A stretch of 64,000 nt of DNA from Betaproteobacteria bacterium (GCA_025362735.1 JANYFL010000062.1:1-64000), one strand, 5' to 3'. Counted from the first letter of the stretch, positions 34,168-43,079 are shown. Made by a program: numbers and translations. The notes: generated by a model not told the origin, from the letters alone.

Positions 34168-36125
34168 ATATTTTTTACGAAGAAGATGGCGGTTTCAAGA
34201 CGGGCCATGTGCTGACTGATCAGGGCGGCGCATTTCAGGTCGAATCGTCCACGGGCAAACGCAGCAAGGTCAAAGCCAACAGCGTGCTGATTGAATTTCG
34301 CGAGCCCGAAGCGGCAACGCTGCTGCGCGATGCGCAGATTCTGGCTGAAGACATTGATCTGGATCTCTTGTGGGAATGTGCGCCGCAGGAGGAATTCGGA
34401 TTTGGCGATATGGGTAGTGAATATTTTGGCCATGCCCCGACGCCACCCGAAGCGGCTGCATTGGTCATCCGTTTGCATAGCGCGCCGATGTACTTTTATC
34501 GCAAGGGCAAGGGTCGCTATAAGGCGGCGCCAGAAGAGTCCTTGAAAGCAGCACTGGCCAGCGTCGAACGCAAGAAACAGCAGGCCATCCTGCAAGCACA
34601 ATATGTTGAAGAACTGAAAGCCCAGCGTCTGCCCGATGTCTTGAGGCCCAAGGTGCGTGAATTGTTGTTCAAGCCCGACAAGAACGGCATTGAGTACAAG
34701 GCACTGGAAGAAGCTTGCGTTGCGCTGGCGACCACCCCGGCACGGCTGCTATTGACCAATGGGGGATTGTCCTCACCAAAGGAATTACATCGTCAGCGCT
34801 TTTTGTGGACGAATTTTCCGCGTGGCACAGATTTTCCCGTTTTGGTAGCGCCGGAAATTACCGCTGAGTTGCCGCTGGCTGAAGTATCGGCATTCAGCAT
34901 CGATGACCATACAACCACCGAGATCGACGATGCGCTCTCAGTCCAGAAAACCGAGTCGGGATATCGGATTGGGATTCACATCGCTGCACCCGGACTGGCG
35001 ATTCAGCCAGGCGATGCCATTGATCAGATCGCACGCGAACGCTATTCCACGGTCTACATGCCCGGCGAAAAAATCACGATGCTGCCGGATAACGTGGTTG
35101 AACTTTATACGCTTGCTGAAGGCCGCGCTTGTCCTGCGCTGTCGCTTTATGTCGATGTCACGGTCGATACGGTAAGCAATGAATGGGCGATCACACAGAG
35201 CACATCACGCATCGAGCGCGTTCCCATTTCCCATAATCTACGCCATAACGCGCTGGATGAAATCATCACCGAGCAAAGCTTAACTGACGGAACAGAGGAG
35301 TATCCGTGCAAGCATGAACTGGGGGTGCTATGGCAATTCGCGCAATGGCTTCACGCTAACCGTCAAGCCGCGCGCGTCACCAGTGGCCTAAAACCGGAAG
35401 CCCACAACCGCGCCGACTATAACTTCTATATTGGAGATAACGAACAGGTAAGCATTAGTCGCCGCAAACGCGATGCACCTCTCGACAAACTGGTCGCTGA
35501 ACTGATGATCCTTGCCAACAGCACCTGGGGCAAGCTGCTAGCTGACAACGGTGTGCCGGGTATCTATCGGGCTCAGAACGCGGGCTTTGGGCCTGCAGCT
35601 CGAGTGCGCATGATCACCCACGCAGCTCCACACGTTGGTCTGGGTGTGGCGCAATACGCATGGAGCACTTCGCCGCTCAGGCGTTATGTGGATCTGGTCA
35701 ATCAGTGGCAATTGCTGGCCTGCATCCAGCAGACACCTGCACCGTTCAAGAAAAACGATTCCGAACTGTTTGCTATCGTCTCCGGATTTGACGCCGCCTA
35801 TGCGGTTTATGCTGAAATCCAGAACACGATGGAGCGCTATTGGTGTTTGCGCTGGCTGGAACAGCAAGAGGTGCGCGTGACCGAAGCGCTGGTGCAACGC
35901 GAAGATAACGTGGTTCTGCCCAATATCCCGCTACAGTTTCGCGTCCCCGGCCTGCTGGGTATTGATCCGCCGCTACCACGCGGCAATCGGGTCGAAGTGG
36001 AACTGCTCGCTACTGATTTGGTCGATCTGACGGTGGAGTGTCGCCTTATTGCCATCATTGAAGAAGTAGAGGATGAATCATTGCTGGAACCAGAGGAAGA
36101 AGCCAGCGTAGACGATGTAGCTTGA
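34164..36125 (+). CDS. RNB-domain exoribonuclease (RNase II/R family)
   Basis: The 653-residue protein degrades single-stranded RNA 3' to 5' hydrolytically. The catalytic RNB domain carries the metal-binding aspartates in IDDHTTTEIDDALSV, starting near residue 246, then YMPGEKITMLPD and TSPLRRYVDLVNQWQL. The N-terminal 230 residues include a degenerate cold-shock/winged part that is unlike E. coli RNase II; the C-terminus ends in an acidic run and may hold a reduced S1 domain. This short, RNase II-like form is common in betaproteobacteria. The start overlaps the ubiC stop (ATGA). I do not assign rnb or rnr because the domain set is intermediate. Confidence 0.9.
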   Translation: MNIFYEEDGGFKTGHVLTDQGGAFQVESSTGKRSKVKANSVLIEFREPEAATLLRDAQILAEDIDLDLLWECAPQEEFGFGDMGSEYFGHAPTPPEAAALVIRLHSAPMYFYRKGKGRYKAAPEESLKAALASVERKKQQAILQAQYVEELKAQRLPDVLRPKVRELLFKPDKNGIEYKALEEACVALATTPARLLLTNGGLSSPKELHRQRFLWTNFPRGTDFPVLVAPEITAELPLAEVSAFSIDDHTTTEIDDALSVQKTESGYRIGIHIAAPGLAIQPGDAIDQIARERYSTVYMPGEKITMLPDNVVELYTLAEGRACPALSLYVDVTVDTVSNEWAITQSTSRIERVPISHNLRHNALDEIITEQSLTDGTEEYPCKHELGVLWQFAQWLHANRQAARVTSGLKPEAHNRADYNFYIGDNEQVSISRRKRDAPLDKLVAELMILANSTWGKLLADNGVPGIYRAQNAGFGPAARVRMITHAAPHVGLGVAQYAWSTSPLRRYVDLVNQWQLLACIQQTPAPFKKNDSELFAIVSGFDAAYAVYAEIQNTMERYWCLRWLEQQEVRVTEALVQREDNVVLPNIPLQFRVPGLLGIDPPLPRGNRVEVELLATDLVDLTVECRLIAIIEEVEDESLLEPEEEASVDDVA

Positions 36126-36220
36126 TCCCCTGAATAAGGCGAGATTTTGCGTACAATTCGTGCAATCGATCCCCGACAAATCGCCTATGCTGAATGCTTC
36201 AATTTGTCTTCTTTTGATCC

Positions 36221-37114
36221 ATGAATCGTAGCGCTCCGGTTCCTGTAGGGACTTCTTCACTGCTGGACCGCATCACCCTGCTGCAACTGGCTCTGATCAT
36301 TTCGATCGGCGCCCACGCCATGTTGCTCACCATGCGCTTCGTGGCGCCCGACAGCTTTCTCTTCAAGCCCAGCGACAACCGTCTGGATGTCATTCTGGTC
36401 AACGCCAAGTCGAAGACCACTCCCGCTCAGGAAACGGCGCTGGCCCAGACCAATCTGGACGGCGGTGGTCTCAATGATCAGGGACGCCCCACTTCTTTTT
36501 TGCCGCGCTCCCTGACCAGCAAGGACGGTGAAGCGCTGAAAGAAACCCAGCTTTCTGCGCCTCAGCCGGAAGTCGTGCAACAGCGCTCGCTCATGGTCGA
36601 TCAATCGGCTACGTCCATGCGCAACCCCAGCAAGGCGACCGACACTGAAGCACCAACCCGCACGCTGGACTTGCGTGAATCGATCACCGCCGTGGCACGC
36701 ATGGAAGCGCAGATCGCCAAGCAGAATGAAGATTACAGCCAGCGTCCAAAACGCGGCTTCATTGGACCGAGCACCAGAGCGGTCAGCTATGCGATGTATT
36801 ACAACCAGTGGAAAGACAAGATCGAACGCATCGGGACCATCAACTATCCTGAAGAAGCGCGCGGCAAAATTTATGGTGATCTGATCCTGACCGTGACCCT
36901 TAATCCGGATGGTTCAATTTACAAGGATCAGGTCAACATCACGCGCAGCTCAGGATTTCCTTTACTGGATCGTGCTGCGATGCGGATTGTCCGCCTCGCA
37001 GCGCCATTCGGCACGTTTTCCGAAGAAATGCGCAAGGAATACGACGTCTTCGAAATCATTACCAAATTCAGCTTTACCCGCAGCGACGGGTTCGAGGCGA
37101 ATATTCAGAAGTAG
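36221..37114 (+). CDS. TonB-like energy-transducer protein
   Basis: The 297-residue protein has one membrane helix near residues 20-42, a Pro/Gln/Thr-rich middle segment without the long PEPK repeats of classic TonB, and a C-terminal TonB domain with INYPEEARGKIYGDLILTV, TLNPDGSIYKDQV and a final hydrophobic strand EIITKFSFTR. TonB proteins pass proton-motive energy to outer-membrane receptors. No exbB, exbD or receptor gene is adjacent, so it is an orphan; a TolA-like or structural role is possible. A TACAATTCG box at 36152 precedes it. aroE follows after a repeat. Confidence 0.82.
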   Translation: MNRSAPVPVGTSSLLDRITLLQLALIISIGAHAMLLTMRFVAPDSFLFKPSDNRLDVILVNAKSKTTPAQETALAQTNLDGGGLNDQGRPTSFLPRSLTSKDGEALKETQLSAPQPEVVQQRSLMVDQSATSMRNPSKATDTEAPTRTLDLRESITAVARMEAQIAKQNEDYSQRPKRGFIGPSTRAVSYAMYYNQWKDKIERIGTINYPEEARGKIYGDLILTVTLNPDGSIYKDQVNITRSSGFPLLDRAAMRIVRLAAPFGTFSEEMRKEYDVFEIITKFSFTRSDGFEANIQK

Positions 37115-37149
37115 AATCGTCTTCTCATTTTCAACAATCTACCCATACC

Positions 37150-37260
37150 CGTTCGTCCTGAGTAAACTGCGCAGCAGTTGTATCCGAAGGACACACTAAT
37201 GCCTGAGATCCGCACCATTCACCCTTCGATACGCCCTTTGGGCTACTCAGGGCGAACGGA
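37150..37260. repeat. Palindromic intergenic repeat, family C
   Basis: GTTCGTCCTGAGTA at 37151 is answered by TACTCAGGGCGAAC near 37244-37257, one mismatch in 14, and inside these TCCGAAGG pairs with CCCTTCGA. The element lies in the gap between the TonB-like gene and aroE. Elements of this CCTGAG/CCTTCGA type are common bacterial intergenic repeats. Confidence 0.72.
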
Positions 37261-37292
37261 GCTTTTGTAGTACGCCATAAAATAGAATAACG

Positions 37293-38171
37293 ATGAAAGA
37301 ATCTCTAATTGATCGCTACGCCGTCATGGGCAACCCAGTCGCTCATAGCCGATCACCGGATATTCAATTGGCGTTTGCGGCACAGACGGGGCAGCACATG
37401 AGTTACGAACGCTTGTTGATTCCTTTGGACCACTTTGTAGACCATGTCCAGAAATTTCGCGAACAAGGCGGACATGGCCTCAACATCACGGTGCCGTTCA
37501 AGATGCAAGCCCATGCCCTGGCTCACGATCCCGATTTACACATACAGCTAACCGAACGGGCAGCACTCGCCGGTGCAGCCAACACTCTGCGATTTGATAA
37601 TCAGGCAAACGAAGAAGTAATCTCGGCCGACAACACCGACGGAGTCGGATTAGTGCGAGACATCCAGCGACTGGGTTTCAGTCTGCAGGCTCAGCGCATA
37701 CTTTTGCTCGGGGCTGGCGGCGCCGCACGCGGTGTCATCGGCCCGATACTCGCGGAACGTCCCCTCTCGCTGACCATCGCCAACCGCAATATCGACCGGG
37801 CTCAAGTACTCGTCCAAATCTTTTCGGATGTTGCGCAGAACGTTGCCCTCACTGCATCTACTTTCGCCGATCTGAGCGGTCAGCATTTCGACATCATCAT
37901 CAATGCGACTTCGGCCAGTCTCAGCGGGACATCATTGGCCTTGCCCGATACTATTTTTGTCGATACAAGTTTAGCTTACGACATGATGTACGGTGCGACG
38001 CCGACGGAGTTCCTGCGTAACGCCAGCAGACTTGGTACCAAGCGCATTGCGGACGGACTCGGCATGCTGGTCGAACAGGCCGCTGAATCTTTTTACTTCT
38101 GGCGCGGATTGCGGCCCGACACTCTACCCGTTCACGCGCAAATGCGCAGTGCTTTGCAGACCGGCGATTAA
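37293..38171 (+). CDS. aroE: Shikimate dehydrogenase
   Basis: The 292-residue enzyme reduces 3-dehydroshikimate with NADPH. The substrate-binding VMGNPVAHSRSPDIQ and GLNITVPFKMQAHAL (with the catalytic Lys) are followed by NTDGVGLVRD and the nucleotide loop LLLGAGGAARGVIGP with NRNIDRA, which fits NADP. The C-terminal VEQAAESFYFWRG is typical of AroE. It is followed 15 bp later by mtgA, so they are likely co-transcribed. Confidence 0.96.
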   Translation: MKESLIDRYAVMGNPVAHSRSPDIQLAFAAQTGQHMSYERLLIPLDHFVDHVQKFREQGGHGLNITVPFKMQAHALAHDPDLHIQLTERAALAGAANTLRFDNQANEEVISADNTDGVGLVRDIQRLGFSLQAQRILLLGAGGAARGVIGPILAERPLSLTIANRNIDRAQVLVQIFSDVAQNVALTASTFADLSGQHFDIIINATSASLSGTSLALPDTIFVDTSLAYDMMYGATPTEFLRNASRLGTKRIADGLGMLVEQAAESFYFWRGLRPDTLPVHAQMRSALQTGD

Positions 38172-38186
38172 TTCAGGCACTTAACG

Positions 38187-38894
38187 ATGCGCACTTTGAT
38201 GAAATGGCTCGGTCGTCTGCTGCTAATCTGCATTGGATTGGTCCTGGCTCTGCAACTCTATTTTTTTCTTTGCATCGGCTGGTGGACGCATTTCAATCCT
38301 TCGTCGACCAGCTTCATGCGCGCAGGTATGGAGAGCCTGCATGAAAAAATCCCCAAGGCCGAACTGCAGTACTACTGGGTGCCTTACAACCGTATCTCGG
38401 TGAATCTCAAACGTGCGGTCATTACTTCCGAAGATGCCAAGTTTGCAGAGCATGAGGGAGTAGATTGGGAGGCGATTGAGAAGGCTTACGAAAACAACCT
38501 CAAAGCGGCCACCAAGAAAAAACCGCGCATCAAGGGGGGCTCCACCATTACCCAACAACTGGCGAAAAACCTGTTTCTGTCTGGCGAACGGAGCTATGTA
38601 CGCAAAGGTCAGGAACTGATCATCACCTACATGCTGGAATTCTGGATGAGCAAGGAACGCATCCTGGAGATTTACTTGAATGTGGCCGAATGGGGCAACG
38701 GCGTGTATGGTGCCGAAGCCGCCTCGCGTCATTACTTCGGAATTCCGGCAGCGCAGCTTTCATACGCGCAAGCAGCAAGACTGGCTGCCATGCTGCCGCG
38801 ACCCCGTTTTTATGACGTCAATCGAGGTTCTGGTTATCTTGCCAGCAGGACCTCAGCAATTTCGCGCTATATGGGAGATGCGGAGTTGCCTTGA
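38187..38894 (+). CDS. mtgA: Monofunctional biosynthetic peptidoglycan transglycosylase
   Basis: The 235-residue protein has one N-terminal membrane helix (residues about 10-30) and a periplasmic GT51 domain. The catalytic Glu lies in VITSEDAKFAEHEGVDW, followed by KGGSTITQQLAKNLFLSG, the second Glu region RILEIYLNVAEWG, and AARLAAMLPRP. It polymerises lipid II into glycan strands and lacks a transpeptidase domain. Length is as for MtgA. The aroE-mtgA order recurs in betaproteobacteria. Confidence 0.96.
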   Translation: MRTLMKWLGRLLLICIGLVLALQLYFFLCIGWWTHFNPSSTSFMRAGMESLHEKIPKAELQYYWVPYNRISVNLKRAVITSEDAKFAEHEGVDWEAIEKAYENNLKAATKKKPRIKGGSTITQQLAKNLFLSGERSYVRKGQELIITYMLEFWMSKERILEIYLNVAEWGNGVYGAEAASRHYFGIPAAQLSYAQAARLAAMLPRPRFYDVNRGSGYLASRTSAISRYMGDAELP

Positions 38895-38967
38895 TTTGAT
38901 ACCCCTTCCCCTTCAAGGGGAGGGTCATTCGTAGTAATTGAGCATGGGTGGGTTGCTTCAAACCGAA

Positions 38968-38973
38968 TACAAT
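38968..38973 (+). promoter_or_regulatory. -10 element (TACAAT) before mgtE
   Basis: TACAATTCGGC lies 45 bases before the mgtE start and matches the recurrent TA(T/C)AATTCG string of this window. The nearest -35-like sequence, TTGCTT at 38953, is too close. Confidence 0.4.
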
Positions 38974-39017
38974 TCGGCAACTCAAATATAGCCGTAGTTT
39001 GCAGCGATTAATCCGCT

Positions 39018-40517
39018 ATGTCCCCATTCATTCCAACCGAAGACGACGACCTCACCGCTGCCACGCAAGCGCGTGACCCGGAGGATGCGCAGCGTTCGCT
39101 GGAACGCGTACAACTATTGTTGCGCCGGGCTGAACGGGTCGAGGCCATCACACATCGTCAGCACTATGCCGAGGGTGAAGATCGCCACAGGCTGGTCGAG
39201 TCATTGACGCATCGCCAGAACGAAGCTGAACTCAAACGTGTATTGGATCGGCTGCATCCGGCCGATGCTGCCTATGTGCTTGAAGCACTGTCACTCGAAG
39301 AACGCCTGACCGTTTGGGAACACATCAAGTCTGAGGACTGCGAGCTTGATTCGGGCGAAGTATTACTTGAGTTGTCCGACGCAGTTCGCGAGTCGCTGAT
39401 CGCGACGATGGACACCGAAGAACTCGTTGCCGCTGCCGAAGACCTCGACGCCGACGAACTCGCCGACCTGATGCCGGATCTCCCCGATGCCGTGCTGGCT
39501 GAGGTGGACAAGACCCTCACGGTCGAAGAACGCGAGCAGTTGCGCGCGGCGATGAGCTATAACGAAGAAAGTGTCGGCGCACGCATGGATTTCGAGATGG
39601 TGACCATTCGCGACGATGTGTCGCTCGAAACCGTGTTGCGCTATCTGCGTCGCTTCGATACCTTGCCCGACCAAACCGATCAGGTTTTTGTTGTGGATCG
39701 CAACGATCATCTGCAAGGCTCGCTCCCTCTCGACCGTCTATTGGTCAACGAGCCGGAAACAATGGTGGTCGAAGTGATGCATACTGACCTGCTGACGTTG
39801 CAAGCCTCCGACGATGCTGGTGAAGCGGCCCAAGCATTCGAACGTTACGACCTCGTTTCCGCACCAGTAGTCGACCGGCTCGGCAAGCTGATCGGGCGAC
39901 TGACGGTGAACGCAGTAGTGGACGTGATCCGTGAAGAATCCGAAGAGCAAGCGCTGTCGAAAGCAGGTTTGCGCGAAGAAGAAGACATTTTTTCCAAGGT
40001 TGGTGACTCGATCAAAAACCGGGCGCCCTGGCTACTACTTAATTTATTGACCGCATCAATTGCCTCGTATGTTGCTTCGCGCTTCGAGCATACGGTCGGC
40101 CAAATTGTCATCCTTGCCTTTCTGATGTCCATCGTTGCGGGCATTGGCGGCAATTCTGGCAATCAGACCATGACGCTGATCATCCGCGCATTGGCACTGA
40201 ATCGCATCACCGGTACACGTGTGCGCAAGCTGGTGCAAAAAGAACTCGCGGTCAGCGGCCTGATCGGTCTTGGCGGTGGTATTATCGCTGGAGCGTTCGC
40301 ATGGGCCATTTCCGGTCGACTCGCACTTTGGCCGGTCATGACCGCCGCGATGTTGCTTAACATGCTCGTTGGTGCCACCATCGGCATGCTTGTTCCGCTT
40401 ACTCGCGCTCGCTTCGGCAAAGACCCTGCAATCGGTTCTTCGGTCTTGCTGACATTTGCTACGGACACATTGGGGTTTTTTATTTTCCTGGGTTTGGCGA
40501 CACTGTTTTTACTTTGA
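39018..40517 (+). CDS. mgtE: Magnesium transporter MgtE
   Basis: The 499-residue protein has the three parts of the MgtE channel. The acidic N-domain spans residues about 40-170 (LHPADAAYVLEALSLEERL). Two CBS domains lie around 190-310 (VMHTDLLTLQASDDAGEAAQ, YDLVSAPVVDRLGKLIGRL). A membrane domain with five helices follows from about 335, including MSIVAGIGGNSGNQTM and the late MLLNMLVGATIGMLVPL. It admits Mg2+ when cytoplasmic Mg2+ is low, gated by the N and CBS domains. The N-terminal 40 residues are a charged extension. It stands alone, 123 bp after mtgA. Confidence 0.95.
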   Translation: MSPFIPTEDDDLTAATQARDPEDAQRSLERVQLLLRRAERVEAITHRQHYAEGEDRHRLVESLTHRQNEAELKRVLDRLHPADAAYVLEALSLEERLTVWEHIKSEDCELDSGEVLLELSDAVRESLIATMDTEELVAAAEDLDADELADLMPDLPDAVLAEVDKTLTVEEREQLRAAMSYNEESVGARMDFEMVTIRDDVSLETVLRYLRRFDTLPDQTDQVFVVDRNDHLQGSLPLDRLLVNEPETMVVEVMHTDLLTLQASDDAGEAAQAFERYDLVSAPVVDRLGKLIGRLTVNAVVDVIREESEEQALSKAGLREEEDIFSKVGDSIKNRAPWLLLNLLTASIASYVASRFEHTVGQIVILAFLMSIVAGIGGNSGNQTMTLIIRALALNRITGTRVRKLVQKELAVSGLIGLGGGIIAGAFAWAISGRLALWPVMTAAMLLNMLVGATIGMLVPLTRARFGKDPAIGSSVLLTFATDTLGFFIFLGLATLFLL

Positions 40518-40594
40518 ACGAATTGCTTCGAATGTACTCTGTATAGGCTCTTGGGAACCTGCCACTCACTCACTCATTCACTATCGTCTGATTC

Positions 40595-41584
40595 ATGTCA
40601 CTCCATCACCACCACCATCATGAACCAGCGACGTCTGATCATCATCACCATGATCATGCGCCAGGTCACCATCATATAGACGTTGATGTCTCTTCAATGA
40701 CGAAGGCATTTGCAATCGGGATTGTCTTGAATCTCGGGTTTGTCATTATCGAAACTGGATTCGGTTTCTGGACTAATTCCCTGGCATTGCTGGCTGACGC
40801 CAGCCATAACTTTGGTGATGTCATCGGCCTGGTACTCGCTTGGGGTGCTTCAGCCCTGATGCAGCGAAAACCTTCAGCCCATTTCACTTACGGATTAGGC
40901 AGTAGCACCATCCTCGCGGCATTAGCCAACGCGCTACTTTTACTGATTGCCGTTAGCGGAATTGTCTGGGTGGCGACGGAACGCCTGATCGGTGCGGCGC
41001 AACCGGAAATCAATCAAAACATCGTAATCTGGGTTGCTGCCGTTGGCATCGTGATCAACACGGCAACTGCAATGTTGTTTCATTCTCGTCAAAAGCATGA
41101 CCTCAATGCACGTGCGGCGTTTTTGCACATGGCCGCCGATGCCGGAGTTTCTTTGGGCGTGGTCATCGCAGCATTCATTACGCGATCAACGCATTGGAAC
41201 TGGCTGGACCCGATTGTTAGTCTGGTCATTGCTGGAGTCATTTTCGGCGGCACCTGGGGTTTGTTCCGGCAGTCCCTCAAACTGGCATTGCATGCCGTGC
41301 CTGAGGGAGTAACTGTCGACGCAGTAAAAACTTATCTCGGAGCGCTGCGGGGCGTAGCGACGATCCATGACTTGCACATCTGGGCGATGAGCACGACCGA
41401 AAACGCGCTAACTGCGCATCTGGTCATGCCACATGGACATCCCGGTGATCGCTTTATTGCGGAAACAGCAAATGAGATTGAACGGCGTTTTCGTATTGGT
41501 CATGTGACCTTGCAGATTGAAACAGGATCCGATCAATCGGGTAGCACGATGCCGTGCAAACAAGCGCAGGGACACTGCGCCTGA
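40595..41584 (+). CDS. Cation diffusion facilitator (CzcD/ZitB-like metal efflux)
   Basis: The 329-residue CDF transporter has an exceptionally His-rich N-terminus: three His clusters within the first 27 residues. Six membrane helices follow. The metal-site motifs are LLADASHNFGDVIGL in helix 2 and AAFLHMAADAGVSLGV in helix 5, giving an HD-HD type site expected for Zn2+ or a similar ion. The cytoplasmic C-terminal domain has TIHDLHIWAMSTTENALTAH. It probably exports Zn2+, Co2+ or Cd2+ in exchange for protons; the exact ion cannot be read from sequence. It is convergent with the second TonB-like gene. Confidence 0.93.
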   Translation: MSLHHHHHHEPATSDHHHHDHAPGHHHIDVDVSSMTKAFAIGIVLNLGFVIIETGFGFWTNSLALLADASHNFGDVIGLVLAWGASALMQRKPSAHFTYGLGSSTILAALANALLLLIAVSGIVWVATERLIGAAQPEINQNIVIWVAAVGIVINTATAMLFHSRQKHDLNARAAFLHMAADAGVSLGVVIAAFITRSTHWNWLDPIVSLVIAGVIFGGTWGLFRQSLKLALHAVPEGVTVDAVKTYLGALRGVATIHDLHIWAMSTTENALTAHLVMPHGHPGDRFIAETANEIERRFRIGHVTLQIETGSDQSGSTMPCKQAQGHCA

Positions 41585-41591
41585 ATGCATA

Positions 41592-42356
41592 TCACTCAAC
41601 CATTTTGAAATTGAATGTGACTTCAGTCGCATTGGGAACTGACATCGGCGAGAACTTCCAGCGCATGGCTGCAGTGGTTACAGCACTGTCAAAGACCCGC
41701 TTCGGGCTGGCTTCAACAATTTCGACCCGAGTGACCACGCCATCCGTCCCGACATATAGGCGCGCGACAACCTTCCCTTTAGTTACCCCACGGTTTTCAG
41801 CCTCTCTGGGAAAATCTGGTTGAGCACGTGAAAGCACTTTGACCTCTGGTTCTACTGAGAGAGCGGGTGTCACAGCCGTGGCCACTGGAATCTGCGCTTC
41901 AGGTGGGAGAGTCAATGCTGAAGTGGGTGCTGAAGCCACAGTCACGACCGGCTCAAGGGCTGCGCTGGCAGAAGTCGGTACCTCCAAAACCGGATGCGGG
42001 ATTGTTTTTTCGGTTGCAATGGGTCGACTGTGATTCGACGTTGACGCATTGGCCACGTTGCTTGCCGAGCTAGCGGAGGAAGTAGTTTTAGAGGGGGTTT
42101 CTTTAACAGCCTTCTGATCTTTTTCTTCTTTGACGTCACCAGCTGATTTGGTGCCGGTCATCTGCAGCCATTTCAGAACATCGTCAGACGATTGCGATTT
42201 GGCCACATTCGTTTTAGCCACAGGTGCTGGAGTCGCAGCAAAAACCACGTGTGCAGCCCACATCCAGCCCGCACCCAATAGCATCAGGCCAAGCAATGTC
42301 GAAAGCCGTTTTTTGGGTGGAAGCAACCGACTTGATTTGGATAAACGCGGATTCAT
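41592..42356 (-). CDS. TonB C-terminal-domain protein (second copy)
   Basis: About 254 residues. The N-terminus is basic (PRLSKSSRLLPPKKR) and followed by one membrane helix (LLGLMLLGAGWMWAAHVVFA). A low-complexity Ala/Ser/Thr/Pro/Val linker leads to a C-terminal TonB domain with QPDFPREAENRGVTKGKV and RLYVGTDGVVTRVEI. I choose the ATG at 42356 because AAGGAG lies 8 bases upstream; an open frame to 42494 lacks a ribosome site. It has no exbB, exbD or receptor neighbours and is unrelated in its linker to the TonB-like gene at 36221. It is divergent from rnpB. Confidence 0.84.
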   Translation of the reverse strand: MNPRLSKSSRLLPPKKRLSTLLGLMLLGAGWMWAAHVVFAATPAPVAKTNVAKSQSSDDVLKWLQMTGTKSAGDVKEEKDQKAVKETPSKTTSSASSASNVANASTSNHSRPIATEKTIPHPVLEVPTSASAALEPVVTVASAPTSALTLPPEAQIPVATAVTPALSVEPEVKVLSRAQPDFPREAENRGVTKGKVVARLYVGTDGVVTRVEIVEASPKRVFDSAVTTAAMRWKFSPMSVPNATEVTFNFKMVE

Positions 42357-42532
42357 GAAGTTCTCCTTAATACACCCACTGATTTTTTTGTCAGATCGAA
42401 AGCCAGACATGGAGCGAAACTTCAGCTCTTCAGAACCCATTACGTCTATTTTTGGGCGCACTTTAGGATTCTGCGGGCCAGTTGCTTCCATCAAGATTGG
42501 GGGAATTCCGTCGGATCACCTAGAATCCAAGG

Positions 42533-42853
42533 GTGAAGCAAGCCAGACAGCCGCTGGCAGGACATCGAAAGATGTGTTGCGGGAGGAAAGTCCGGACTCC
42601 ACAGAGCAGCGTAGCAGGTAACACCTGCCCGCCGTAAGGCGCGGATTAGAGCAACAGAGACGAGTCGATTCAATTCGAGTGAAACGGGCAATCTCTACGC
42701 GGAGCAACGTCAAGTAGGCATGCGCTGACCCGGCTCGGGGAGCATGCGGGTAGGCGGCTTGAGCTCGACTGCGAAGTCGAGCCTAGAGGAATGGCTGTCG
42801 GACGTGCGAAAGCACGACAACAGAATCCGGCTTATCGGCTTGCTTCACTTTTT
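42533..42853 (+). ncRNA. rnpB: RNase P RNA, bacterial type A
   Basis: The ends pair: GTGAAGCAAGCC at 42533-42544 and GGCTTGCTTCAC at 42837-42848 form helix P1. Conserved core strings are all present: AGACAGCCGC after P1, GAGGAAAGTCCGGACTCC in the P4/J3-4 region, CAGGGTAACGCC-like CAGGTAACACCTGCCCGC, ACAGAGACGAGTC, and the 3' P4 strand ACAGAATCCGGCTTATCGGC with the universal ACAGAA box. The RNA cleaves the 5' leader of pre-tRNA with the RnpA protein. At about 316 nt it is shorter than the E. coli RNA, in line with betaproteobacterial forms. A T-run at 42849-42853 follows and probably ends transcription. Small open frames across this stretch are not genes. Confidence 0.96.
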
Positions 42854-43079
42854 CGATTCTGTAGGACTGGCTTGCATTCGCCTTAATTCATTTTCCTATA
42901 AGTACATCAGGGAAATTGGCGGGGTAAATAATTTAAAAGCCCTCAACTGATTTGCTAGACTCGCTTCGCTTTGTAAATGGTAATTCTTTGTAAATGCCCA
43001 CAAATTGTGCGGCGCAATATATTACAATATCAGGCTAACTAAAGTACCCAAGAGACTCTCCTTTTTATTCTGAATCCTC
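42849..43079. promoter_or_regulatory. Leader region of the rhamnose operon
   Basis: AT-rich gap between rnpB and rfbB. It holds a direct repeat TTTGTAAATG at 42970 and 42987 (17 bases apart), the short palindrome CACAAATTGTG starting at 43000, and a TACAAT -10-like box at 43023. These are close enough together to be an operator-promoter unit for the polysaccharide cluster. No gene is seen. Confidence 0.4.

Noticed and set aside
38902-38924. Hairpin CCTTCCCCTT/AAGGGGAGGG after mtgA as a terminator
   Set aside because: The loop would be one base and no T-run follows, so a terminator is not supported.
41839-42621. Plus-strand open frames opposite the second TonB-like gene
   Set aside because: They are antisense to a gene with a clear membrane helix, TonB domain and AAGGAG site, and have no similarity of their own.
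42491-42950. Short open frames across the RNase P RNA
   Set aside because: The RNA's conserved helices and core strings explain the sequence; the frames are by-products.
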